A DNA stretch of 33,985 bases from an uncultured Chloracidobacterium sp. (GTDB taxonomy: Bacteria > Acidobacteriota > Blastocatellia > Chloracidobacteriales > Chloracidobacteriaceae). The translations under genes and the position numbers were made by a program. Numbering within the stretch: the first letter of the stretch is position 1; the number at the start of each line of letters is the position of its first letter. The notes below the pieces were generated by a model, which did no database searches, was not told the DNA's origin, and was given only the letters and a program-made list of their open reading frames with translations. The DNA lies in NCBI GenBank assembly GCA_937966115.1, contig CALCKX010000078.1, positions 1-33,985 of the forward strand, read 5' to 3'. Of this stretch, positions 1 to 9,380 are shown piece after piece.

Positions 1-25
1 GGCAAAGCGCCGCGGCGCGACTTCG

Positions 26-2953
26 TCACAGAAAGGCAAAGTCAAAGCGCTCCTGATGAATATGGGGATCACTGTGCAGCGTGACCGGCGCGCCGAAACT
101 GAACTCAATCTCGCGCATCGCGCGCAGTTCCGGCCCGCGCAGCGCCTCGGCAACCTGCGGGCTGACGCGCAGGGTGACTTCGCTGATCACCTGCCCCGCG
201 GCCGCCTTCTCCTTGGCTAGATGCTTGGCGTCCGACAAGATTTCGTAGCACATCGTCTGCGCGGACTTGATCATGCCGCTGCCGCCGCAGTAGTGACAAG
301 GCTCGCTCAAAATGCGCTCCAAGCTCTGGCGCACCCGCTTGCGCGTAATGGCGACCAAGCCGAAGTCGTTGAACGCGGTAATCTTTGACGGCGAGCGGTC
401 GGACTTCATAGCCTGCTCTAGCACCTGCATGACTTTCTGGCGATTGCGGCGATCTTCCATGTCAATGAAGTCCAGGACGATGATCCCCCCCAAGTCGCGC
501 AGCCGAATCTGCCGCACGATTTCCGCCGCCGCTTCAATATTCGTGCGGGCAATCGTGTCTTCGAGGCGATTCGATTTCCCGACGAACTTGCCGGTATTCA
601 CGTCAATGGCAACCAGCGCCTCCGTCTGGTTGATGACGATGAAGCCGCCCGACTTGAGCCAAACCCGCGGCTTGAGCGCGGCTTCGATTTCGGGCTGGAT
701 GTTGTATTCCTCGAAAATTGGGCGATTGCGCGTGTAGAGTCGCACGCGATCGACCAGCTTGGGCTGGAAGCGGTTGATGAAGTCCACGATGTTGGCGTAC
801 TCGCCCGGATCATCCACTCGAATGACGGAGAAATCGCTTGACATGTGGTCGCGCAGCAAGCGCTGCACCAAGTCAAGCTCGCGGCAAAGCGCAGTGCCCG
901 AGCGCGCCTGCTCGGAGCGGCGCCGGATGTCGCGCCAAGTCCGGGCCAGGTAGAGCATGTCATCGCACAAGTCCTGTTCCGAGCGTCCCTCGCAAGCCGT
1001 GCGAACGATGAAACCGCCCGTGACCCCTTCCCGCTCCCGCAGCATGGTCATGGTGCGCTTGAGACGCAGCCGCTCCTGCTCGGTCGAAATTTTGCGCGAC
1101 ACGCCGATATGGCTGATGGTGGGCAGGTAAACCAAGTACCGCCCCGGCAGCGAAACATAGGAGGTGATTCGCGCGCCCTTGAGACCGATTGGCTCCTTTG
1201 CGATCTGAACGATGATTTCTTGCCCCTCGCGCAGCAGCTCGCTGATCGCGGTCGGTCGGCGCGGGGCGTCGAGGTCACGGCGGTCGTCCTTGCGGTCGTC
1301 CTTGCGCGGCTCATCGCGGCGGTCATCGCGCGGCGCGCGCGGGGATGGGCGCGGCTCGCGCGCCGACCGCGCCTCGGCGCGCGGCTCCGGCAACGGCGGC
1401 TCCTGGAGCGCCAGCGCCTCGGCGCTGACGGGAATCTCGCGAATTATCACCGGCGACTCTTCGGGAACGCTTTTGGCGCTGCCGTTTTCGGCGTGGTGGC
1501 CGGCCAGCTCCGCCTTGAGCGCCATTTCGGCTTCGGGGGCGGCGTCGTCCGAAGCGTCATCGTCCGGGCTATCGCTGCGATCCTCGGGGTCGGCGGCTTC
1601 GTCGCCTGGCGCGCCAGCGCCGCGGCCGCCCCGCCGGCGACCGCGGCGACCGCGGCGAGGCGGAAATTCCGACTGCGGCAGGCGCGCCTGAAGTTGCGCG
1701 GCATCGGATGGCTCGTCCTCGTCCGCAGCCGCTTCCCCTGGATCGTCCGCTGACGATGCCGCTGGCCCGGCAAGCTCGCCCATCGCGGGCGACGGCGCGT
1801 TTTCATCCGCGACGGCTTCAGTCATCGCCGCGGCATCCGCTGCCGCAGGCTCCTCCGGGAACGCGACGGGCGTCGAGTCCATGTCCGCCGGCTCGCCCAC
1901 TTGCTCGTAGCCAAGCGTCAGCGGCTCAACTGCCGGGCGCTCGTCCACTGGCGCCGGCGACAGCTCGTCCGCCGGCGCGTCGGGCTTGGTTTCAATCTCT
2001 TCAATGCGCGTTTGGGCGATGATCTTTTGCTGGATGAGCGCATCCTTGAGAAAATCGCCGGCTTCCTCACCGTAATCCTCATCATCCAGGACGCGCTCAA
2101 AGCGAGCCTCGACGACCGGCGGCACATCAGACGGCGGAAGCTCCGCGGCAACCAGCGAAGCGACCTCTTCCTCCGCTTTTTTGCTCCGCCGACGGGCGGG
2201 CTTTTTCTTTTCCTCGCCGATCACTTCCTTTCGCCGACCGCGTCGGCGCTCGCGCGCTGGGCCGGGCGCGGCTTCCGGCTCGCCCCGGTCGGCCGGCGCC
2301 GCTGGCTCGAGTTCAAGGCGGCCGGCAACGGATGTCAAGCTGTCAGCGGGCGGGGCAGCCTGGCTCGCCGGGGCGCTTTCCAGATCGTCGCTGACTCGCT
2401 CAAACTGCGGGACTTGGCTCGATTCCAGGATTGATTGCAATAAAGGCGTGGCGAGACCGGCTTCCGGCGACTGAGTCTCGACAGACCGCTCGGCGGGGTC
2501 GCCAGACTCCGGCGCGGATGAGAGCGCCGTTGTCTCCTCTGGCTCAAGCGCCGCGTCGCCCCTCGGCTCGGCCACCGCCGGACGCTCAGCCGGCTGGTCA
2601 AAGCGGCGCTCGCGCCCGCCGCGGCGACCCTCGGCGTCGCGGCGCGGCGGCTCGCTTGGTCGCTCCGCTCGCTCGGGACGCAGCCGAGTCACGCTTTCGG
2701 TTGTATCAAGGTCTTCCTCGGTTTCCTCGAAGAAATCCCCCACGTAGAGGAAGGCGTCCCGCTCTAGTCCAATATCCACGAAAGCCGATTGCATGCCCGG
2801 CAGCACCTTGCGCACTTTCCCCTTGTAGATATTGCCGACCACGGCCTTCGAGTCATCGGCCCGTTCAACGTAAAATTCGACGACGACGCCTTCTTCCAAA
2901 ATCGCGACGCGCTTTTCGTAGGCGTTGACGCTAATAATCATTTCCTTGTTCAT
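26..2953 (-). CDS. rng: Ribonuclease E/G family protein with a long disordered insertion inside the S1 domain
   Basis: N-terminus MNKEMIISVNAYEKRVAILEEG...VGNIYKGKVRKVLPGMQSAFVDIGLERDAFLYVGD (S1 first half); LREGQEIIVQIAKEPIGLKGARITSYVSLPGRYLVYLP (S1 second half); catalytic part with AIDVNTGKF, IIVLDFIDM and the Zn-link-like CHYCGGSG. The ORF is open to 2995, but the ATG at 2953 gives the canonical RNase G N-terminus and has an upstream AAGGAA. Confidence 0.93.
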   Translation of the reverse strand: MNKEMIISVNAYEKRVAILEEGVVVEFYVERADDSKAVVGNIYKGKVRKVLPGMQSAFVDIGLERDAFLYVGDFFEETEEDLDTTESVTRLRPERAERPSEPPRRDAEGRRGGRERRFDQPAERPAVAEPRGDAALEPEETTALSSAPESGDPAERSVETQSPEAGLATPLLQSILESSQVPQFERVSDDLESAPASQAAPPADSLTSVAGRLELEPAAPADRGEPEAAPGPARERRRGRRKEVIGEEKKKPARRRSKKAEEEVASLVAAELPPSDVPPVVEARFERVLDDEDYGEEAGDFLKDALIQQKIIAQTRIEEIETKPDAPADELSPAPVDERPAVEPLTLGYEQVGEPADMDSTPVAFPEEPAAADAAAMTEAVADENAPSPAMGELAGPAASSADDPGEAAADEDEPSDAAQLQARLPQSEFPPRRGRRGRRRGGRGAGAPGDEAADPEDRSDSPDDDASDDAAPEAEMALKAELAGHHAENGSAKSVPEESPVIIREIPVSAEALALQEPPLPEPRAEARSAREPRPSPRAPRDDRRDEPRKDDRKDDRRDLDAPRRPTAISELLREGQEIIVQIAKEPIGLKGARITSYVSLPGRYLVYLPTISHIGVSRKISTEQERLRLKRTMTMLREREGVTGGFIVRTACEGRSEQDLCDDMLYLARTWRDIRRRSEQARSGTALCRELDLVQRLLRDHMSSDFSVIRVDDPGEYANIVDFINRFQPKLVDRVRLYTRNRPIFEEYNIQPEIEAALKPRVWLKSGGFIVINQTEALVAIDVNTGKFVGKSNRLEDTIARTNIEAAAEIVRQIRLRDLGGIIVLDFIDMEDRRNRQKVMQVLEQAMKSDRSPSKITAFNDFGLVAITRKRVRQSLERILSEPCHYCGGSGMIKSAQTMCYEILSDAKHLAKEKAAAGQVISEVTLRVSPQVAEALRGPELRAMREIEFSFGAPVTLHSDPHIHQERFDFAFL

Positions 2954-3354
2954 AACTTGGATTATTCCTTGAGATTTTTTTCCAAACGCGGTCATCAGGC
3001 CAGGCGGCGCCAGGGCGGGGATGGCGACGCCGCGCGCAGCGGGCGCGCTTCAAGGCTGCCGCTGCCACAGGCAGCCAGCCGGCGCCTGCGCGGGCCGCGC
3101 GACCACGGAGATTTGCAGATAGCGACCAGGGGCTGGCCAGCAAGCGAGAAAAGCGCAAGAACGCGGTCAATAGGACTCAAGATCAAGCCTGCCCTCATCT
3201 CAGGAGCGTCGCCCCTGCCGATAGTCGCCAATCCAGCCTGTTACGCTTTGCAGCGACGGACTCCAAAGGAGGGTTGGAGTCGAGTCCCAAATCGTCGAAG
3301 CCAAAGTTTTGGTATCCAGTCACCCAATTCGGGGGGCGCATTTCAAGGCGCATT

Positions 3355-4500
3355 TCAATTCGAGAAGCGCTTCCCGTGTACGTTCGCCACCAAGCCCAAG
3401 CTTACGAACGTCATCAACAACGACGAGCCGCCGGCGCTCAACAGCGGCAACGGGATACCCATAATCGGGACTAGGCCAACCACCATGCCGAAGTTAATGA
3501 TGACGTGAAACGCCAGAAGCGCCATGTAGCCGGCGAGGACGAGCATTGAAAACCGTTCTCGCGAACGTCCCGCAACGTTCGCAGAGTGTAATATGATGAA
3601 AAGAAGCAGCGCAAGGACGCCCAGAGAGCCGACCAGACCAAACTCTTCCGCCACCACCGAGGCGATGAAGTCCGAGTGGTGCTCTGGAACGAACCCGCCC
3701 TGGCTCTGCGTGCCCCCCCGAAAGCCCTTGCCTATGATCCCGCCCGACCCGACGGCGATCATGGATTGCAAGGTTTGATAGCCAAATCCTTCGCGCGTCT
3801 GGCGATCCTTGAGGCGCTCCGGGTAAAAGATCGCGTTCCAGGTCACATTGATCCGGTCGCGCTGATACTGCTTGAGCCGCGGCTCCAGCACAAAAGCGAA
3901 AAGGAGGGGACCTAACGCAAAGGCGGCGACAGCCGCGGCGGTCACCCAGCGCAGCGAAATTCCGCTGAGAAAAATCAGCGCCGCGACCGGGGGGAAAAAG
4001 GTCAGCGCCGTGCCGGCGTCAGGCTGTTGCAGGATGAGGGCGACCGGCAGCAAAACGACCCCCGCCACCAGCGCCAGTTGTCGCCACGTGACGCCTTCCG
4101 CGCCGAGGGGACGTAAAATCCGCGCCGCCAGCAAAATGGCGCTCAGCTTGGCAAACTCCGAGGGCTGGAGCGTCCCCAGCGGGCCGAGTCGAATCCAGCA
4201 TCGCTGACCGTTGATTTTTACGCCGATGAAAAGCACGGCGATGAGGAGCAGGATGGTCGCAGCGTACACATAAGGCGCGGCGTCAAACACGCGCTGGAAA
4301 CTCAGGCGCGCCACCCAAAAAAAAGCGACGTAGCCAATGCCGCACCATACCAACTGCTTGAACCAAAACTTCTGGCGCCATTCCGTCGCGCCGCCGGGCG
4401 CGGCGTCGGTGCTGTAAAGCGCCACGATGCTCGCCGCGCACAACAGCGTCAGCGCCGCCAGAAGCGGCCAGTCAAAATCGCGCCAGGGACGCTCTTGCAT
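3355..4500 (-). CDS. rodA: Rod shape-determining SEDS peptidoglycan polymerase RodA
   Basis: Multi-TM SEDS protein (FWVARLSFQRVFD, LQPSEFAKLSAILLAARIL, QQPDAGTAL, GFVPEHHSDFIASVVAEEFGLVG, GIPLPLLSAGGSSLL); adjacent to mrdA. Confidence 0.96.
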   Translation of the reverse strand: MQERPWRDFDWPLLAALTLLCAASIVALYSTDAAPGGATEWRQKFWFKQLVWCGIGYVAFFWVARLSFQRVFDAAPYVYAATILLLIAVLFIGVKINGQRCWIRLGPLGTLQPSEFAKLSAILLAARILRPLGAEGVTWRQLALVAGVVLLPVALILQQPDAGTALTFFPPVAALIFLSGISLRWVTAAAVAAFALGPLLFAFVLEPRLKQYQRDRINVTWNAIFYPERLKDRQTREGFGYQTLQSMIAVGSGGIIGKGFRGGTQSQGGFVPEHHSDFIASVVAEEFGLVGSLGVLALLLFIILHSANVAGRSRERFSMLVLAGYMALLAFHVIINFGMVVGLVPIMGIPLPLLSAGGSSLLMTFVSLGLVANVHGKRFSN

Positions 4501-4539
4501 ATCGGGTTCCTTGCCTGCTGAGCCTGACTTTCGGCCGGA

Positions 4540-6477
4540 TCAGTCGCCTGCCGCCTGCCGCCGCGCTTTGCGCGCCGGCTTTGGTGCTTCCCGCTCTGGC
4601 GATTCCCGCTCTGGCGATTCCGTCGTGACCGGAAGCCCTTTTTTCTTCCTCAGCCAAGTTTCAAAGATGGCTCGCACATTAGGCGCGGACGCCTTGGCTC
4701 CAAAGCCGCCGTGCTCAACCAGCGAGATGGCAGCGATTTCGGGATGCCGCCGCGGGCCAAAGCCCACGAACCACGAGTGATCGCGCTCCTCGAGCTTCGA
4801 CGCCTTGAGCTTGCTGACCACCTGCGCCGTGCCTGTTTTCCCGCACATCTCAAAGCCAGTCTCCGGGTCCCGGATCGCCGAGCCGGACGCCGTGCCGCCG
4901 GCGTTGACCGCGCCCCACATGCCTTCAATCACCGCCTCCCAATAGTCATCGGGAAGCTCGACCTGCTTCACGCGATTCTCAAACGTCACGCGCGGGCTGT
5001 CATGGGTCGGGCGCGCTTCGAGCAAAAAATGCGGCGTCTGAAACGTTCCGCGCATCGCGATGCCGGCCACCGACCGCAGCATTTGCAGCGGCGTCGGGCG
5101 CACCATCGCCTGCCCGATGGAAGCGTAAACGGAGTCAGCGTCGGTCCAGCGATACTGAGCGGGCGTCGCATTTGGCATGGTTCGCCGCACCGTGGCGGCT
5201 TTGAGTTCCAAGCTTGGAATATAGCCTTTGAACTCATTGGGCAAATCAATGCCCGTGTATTCCCCGGCGCCGATTTCAGAGGCGTAGGTTCGCAAATCAT
5301 CCAGCCCGAGCTTGATGCCTAGCCGATAAAACCATCCATCGCAGGACTTGGTGATGGCGTAAGGCAGCGGCGGCATTCCATGGCTGCCCATGCAGCGGAC
5401 ATGCCGACCGCCAACGTTGATGCCTCCGCCGCACAGGAAGCGATCCGTCGGCTTGAGGACGCCAGCGCGCATGGCCGCCACCGCCATGATGACTTTCCAC
5501 GTCGAGCCGGGCGGATAAATGTCCTGAATCGCCCGATTGCGCAAAGGCTTATGCTTGTCGTTGGCGTAGCGCGCATAATCAGCGCGCGAAATGCCCGCCG
5601 CAAAGAGATTCGGGTCGTAGCCTGGCATCGAGGCCAGCGCCAGCATTTCGCCATTCCGCGGGTCCATGACGGCAATCGCGCCGTCCAGCTTCAGCGCTCG
5701 GAGGCGCGCTTCAGCCACGCGCTGGAGGTCCAGATCGAGGGTCGTGACAATATCTTGCCCCGGCACGGGCGGAACGGTTTCGATTTCGCGCACGAAGCGC
5801 CCGCGACTATCCACGATAATCCGCCGATAACCGTCGCGCCCCATCAAAATGCGGTTGTAGAAACGCTCCAGCCCAGCTTGCCCGACCTTGTCGCCCGGCC
5901 GGCAATAGTCAAACTCCGGCCGCTTGAGCTGGGCTTCGCTAACCTCCGTCACATAACCCAGGATGTGACAGGCCAGCTCGCCGTGCAGGTATTTCCGCTG
6001 CGGACGCAGCTCAACCAAAAACTCCGGATGCTCGTAGTCCAGAACGGCGACCTTGGCTCGGTCGGCATCGCTGATGTTGGACTTGACCTCAACTGGGCGC
6101 GTCTTCGCCGACGGCGACCGAAGCTGCTGCCGGGCGAGCTCCGGCGAAACGCCGAACTCCTCCATCAAAATGCGCAGCGTTTCAGCTTCGCTCTGGATGT
6201 CTTCCCGGTTGATCATCAAGCTAAACGTCGGCCGACTATCCACCAGCACGCCCCCATAGCGGTCCAGAATATTGCCCCGCGGCGCGACGATTGGGATTTT
6301 GCGCTCGCGGTTGTTTTCCGCCTGCTTGACATAGCTTTCATGGTGAACGATTTGCATGCTCCACAAGCGCAGCGCGAGAATGGCAAAGGCCAAGGCCACC
6401 CCGACTTGAAGCGCGAGCAGGCGAAGTCGCGGATTGAAAGGCGGCGGCGGGCCAGCGGACGAAAGGCGCGGCGTCAT
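4540..6477 (-). CDS. mrdA: Penicillin-binding protein 2 (peptidoglycan transpeptidase)
   Basis: N-terminal TM, PRGNILDRYGGVLVDSRPTFSL dimerisation domain, transpeptidase motifs PPGSTWKV (SxxK), KSCDGWFY (SxN-equivalent position), KTGTAQV (KTG). The tracked ORF starts at GTG 6480; ATG at 6477 is more likely. Confidence 0.96.
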   Translation of the reverse strand: MTPRLSSAGPPPPFNPRLRLLALQVGVALAFAILALRLWSMQIVHHESYVKQAENNRERKIPIVAPRGNILDRYGGVLVDSRPTFSLMINREDIQSEAETLRILMEEFGVSPELARQQLRSPSAKTRPVEVKSNISDADRAKVAVLDYEHPEFLVELRPQRKYLHGELACHILGYVTEVSEAQLKRPEFDYCRPGDKVGQAGLERFYNRILMGRDGYRRIIVDSRGRFVREIETVPPVPGQDIVTTLDLDLQRVAEARLRALKLDGAIAVMDPRNGEMLALASMPGYDPNLFAAGISRADYARYANDKHKPLRNRAIQDIYPPGSTWKVIMAVAAMRAGVLKPTDRFLCGGGINVGGRHVRCMGSHGMPPLPYAITKSCDGWFYRLGIKLGLDDLRTYASEIGAGEYTGIDLPNEFKGYIPSLELKAATVRRTMPNATPAQYRWTDADSVYASIGQAMVRPTPLQMLRSVAGIAMRGTFQTPHFLLEARPTHDSPRVTFENRVKQVELPDDYWEAVIEGMWGAVNAGGTASGSAIRDPETGFEMCGKTGTAQVVSKLKASKLEERDHSWFVGFGPRRHPEIAAISLVEHGGFGAKASAPNVRAIFETWLRKKKGLPVTTESPERESPEREAPKPARKARRQAAGD

Positions 6478-6532
6478 CACAAGCGTAATAACAGGCTAGC
6501 TCTGCGCGAGCAAAAAGCCCCTGGGCGAAAGG

Positions 6533-7144
6533 CTAAAAGGCGCGAGGAGCGATTGGCTCATCGTTACTGCGAACCGAAATCCACTTGCCCAGCCAGCGAT
6601 CGCCCAGCGGAAACAGCGCCAGCCCGGCCAGTCCATTTCCAAGCAGCGACAGCATGCCAACTCGCACCACATCGCGGAAGGTCGTTCCCGGCGGCAATAG
6701 GGAGAAGAAATACAGGAAGAAGGCGAACAGCCCGGCGTTCGTCACCGACGCCAAGGGCAGCACCAGCAAGCGCGTGAGCTTGCTATCCAGCGAGAACTTG
6801 ACGCTGGCGGCCGCCAGCGTGTAGCCAATCAGCATTTTTACAAAGCCGTTCGCGCCATACAGAACGCCCAAGACGAAGTCCTGCAAGAGCCCGCCCGTCA
6901 TGCCAACCAGGGCGGCGCGGAGCGCCCGCGGCTGGACGCCTACAAAGACGGTGAGGATGAGCATGAAATCCACGTGCTCGAACAGGAAGCCCAGGCGCGG
7001 CAGGCGGACCAGGATGGTTTGAAGCGCCGTCATCAAAAACAACGCGATGGTCACGCGCGCCGCGGGTCCAAGATCGAGCGACGCAAGCTTGGCGCTCGAG
7101 CGGCGCTGGGGCAATGACTGGCGCATGACATGAGGGGAAAGCAT
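6533..7144 (-). CDS. mreD: Rod shape-determining protein MreD
   Basis: Small multi-TM protein between mreC and mrdA (FEHVDFMLILTVFVGVQPRALRAALVGMTGGLLQDFVLGVLYGANGFVKMLIGYTLA). Confidence 0.9.
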   Translation of the reverse strand: MLSPHVMRQSLPQRRSSAKLASLDLGPAARVTIALFLMTALQTILVRLPRLGFLFEHVDFMLILTVFVGVQPRALRAALVGMTGGLLQDFVLGVLYGANGFVKMLIGYTLAAASVKFSLDSKLTRLLVLPLASVTNAGLFAFFLYFFSLLPPGTTFRDVVRVGMLSLLGNGLAGLALFPLGDRWLGKWISVRSNDEPIAPRAF

Positions 7145-7171
7145 AGCGCGTGAATTTACTGCCGCGCCTTC

Positions 7172-8071
7172 CTACTTGGAAGGCGGCTTAGCCGGGGAGG
7201 ACGCCCGCGGCAGCTCAGACACCGTCACCCGAACGGTCGGCGGGAGAACGGCGACTTCTTCCAGCCGCTCCAGCGGCGCGCTTGGACGAACCGTGATTTG
7301 GTGCAACCCCGCGCCCGAGCCGCGCTCAACCGTCTCCACGACGCCAACGATCAAGCCCTTGGGATAGACCCCATCCAGACCGCTGGTCAGCACCGTCTCG
7401 CCTTCGCTAACTTCAGTCAGCCCCGAAATGTTGTCCAAACGGCAGAGCGGCTGGTTCTGTCCCCGCAGCTCGCCATTGACCCGCGACACGGCAAGGGTGG
7501 CGCCCAGCCCGGCTTGCCCGTCGGCGATGGTCTGAACAACCGCCACCGTCGGGCCGACGGCGACCACCCGCCCGACCACGCCCTGCGGGGTGACGACCGG
7601 AGCGTTGAGGAGCACCCCATCCAGGGCGCCTTTGTCAAGCGTCACCTGCCGAAACCAGGGGACGCCATCGCCGGCGATGACGTTGGCGACCACTGTCGGG
7701 GACGGAGCGGCTTGCCTGAGGGCCAGCAGCTCGCGCAGACGCCGGCCATCCAGAGCTTCGCGCTCCCGCTCGACCAGCGCCAGCCGCAAGCGGTCATTTT
7801 CCTCGCGCAGACGCTGGTTGGCGATATGCACGCCGCGCAGGTCCACATACCCGGACCAGGCGGCGACCAGCGTCGTCACCGCCACGTCGGCGACTTTTTG
7901 GAGGGGCTGAAGCGCGGTTAGCGCCGCCGTCCGCGGGAGGCTCTGCCCCAGGCTGCGCGCCCGGGCATGGAGCGACATGAGAAGAAACTGCGCCAGCAGC
8001 AGCCCCGCGACCAGCAGGGCGACCCGCCGCGCCGGATCAAGCTTCTGCAGGGGCGGGGGTAAACTCGACAT
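7172..8071 (-). CDS. mreC: Rod shape-determining protein MreC
   Basis: N-terminal TM, coiled coil (NQRLREENDRLRLALVEREREAL), MreC beta domain (VTLDKGALDGVLLNAPVVTPQGVVGRV, TSGLDGVYPKGLIVGVV); downstream of mreB. Confidence 0.94.
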   Translation of the reverse strand: MSSLPPPLQKLDPARRVALLVAGLLLAQFLLMSLHARARSLGQSLPRTAALTALQPLQKVADVAVTTLVAAWSGYVDLRGVHIANQRLREENDRLRLALVEREREALDGRRLRELLALRQAAPSPTVVANVIAGDGVPWFRQVTLDKGALDGVLLNAPVVTPQGVVGRVVAVGPTVAVVQTIADGQAGLGATLAVSRVNGELRGQNQPLCRLDNISGLTEVSEGETVLTSGLDGVYPKGLIVGVVETVERGSGAGLHQITVRPSAPLERLEEVAVLPPTVRVTVSELPRASSPAKPPSK

Positions 8072-8098
8072 GCTTCCCTCTCATCAGCGGGTCGCGCC

Positions 8099-9154
<1,056 letters not shown>

Positions 9155-9195
9155 TGAAGCTCAGAAGACATGAATCCTGCGAGACAAGTTCAAGG

Positions 9196-9238
9196 GCGGC
9201 GCTCTTCGCCGCTCAAAGCAGCCGGCGAAGAGCGCCGC
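9196..9238. repeat. Perfect inverted repeat: 16-bp arms, 11-nt loop, upstream of mreB
   Basis: GCGGCGCTCTTCGCCG (9196-9211) - CTCAAAGCAGC - CGGCGAAGAGCGCCGC (9223-9238), exact reverse complements. Confidence 0.9.
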
Positions 9239-9294
9239 TAACGCGGAAAATCGCCAAAATACTGCCGGTGAAACCTTGTTCACTTTTGAAGCAT

Positions 9295-9300
9295 TGTCAA
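9295..9300 (-). promoter_or_regulatory. Possible -35 element upstream of mreB
   Basis: TTGACA on the minus strand in the fecR-like/mreB intergenic region. No good -10 hexamer at standard spacing, so this is weak. Confidence 0.25.
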
Positions 9301-9311
9301 GAAACGGCCCG

Positions 9312-9338
9312 CCAGGGGCGGAGAATTTTTCCCTGGCA
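9312..9338 (-). terminator. Possible weak terminator or hairpin after the FecR-domain gene
   Basis: GCCAGGG/CCCTGGC 7-bp arms with a 13-nt loop, just downstream of the stop at 9381; only a short interrupted T run follows on the minus strand. Confidence 0.3.
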
Positions 9339-9380
9339 GCCGGCGGCGCGCTCGGCCCCGCCGAGGCTAGCGACCGACGG

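Noticed and set aside
845-1753. 302-aa plus-strand ORF (and several others) opposite the RNase E/G gene
   Set aside because: Shadow ORF in GC-rich low-complexity DNA; composition dominated by Arg/Ala/Gly, with no recognisable domain, and the opposite strand encodes a clear RNase E/G.
5380-6777. 465-aa plus-strand ORF opposite mrdA/mreD
   Set aside because: Antisense to two well-supported genes; sequence looks like reverse-frame translation (His/Arg/Asn-rich), no domain signature.
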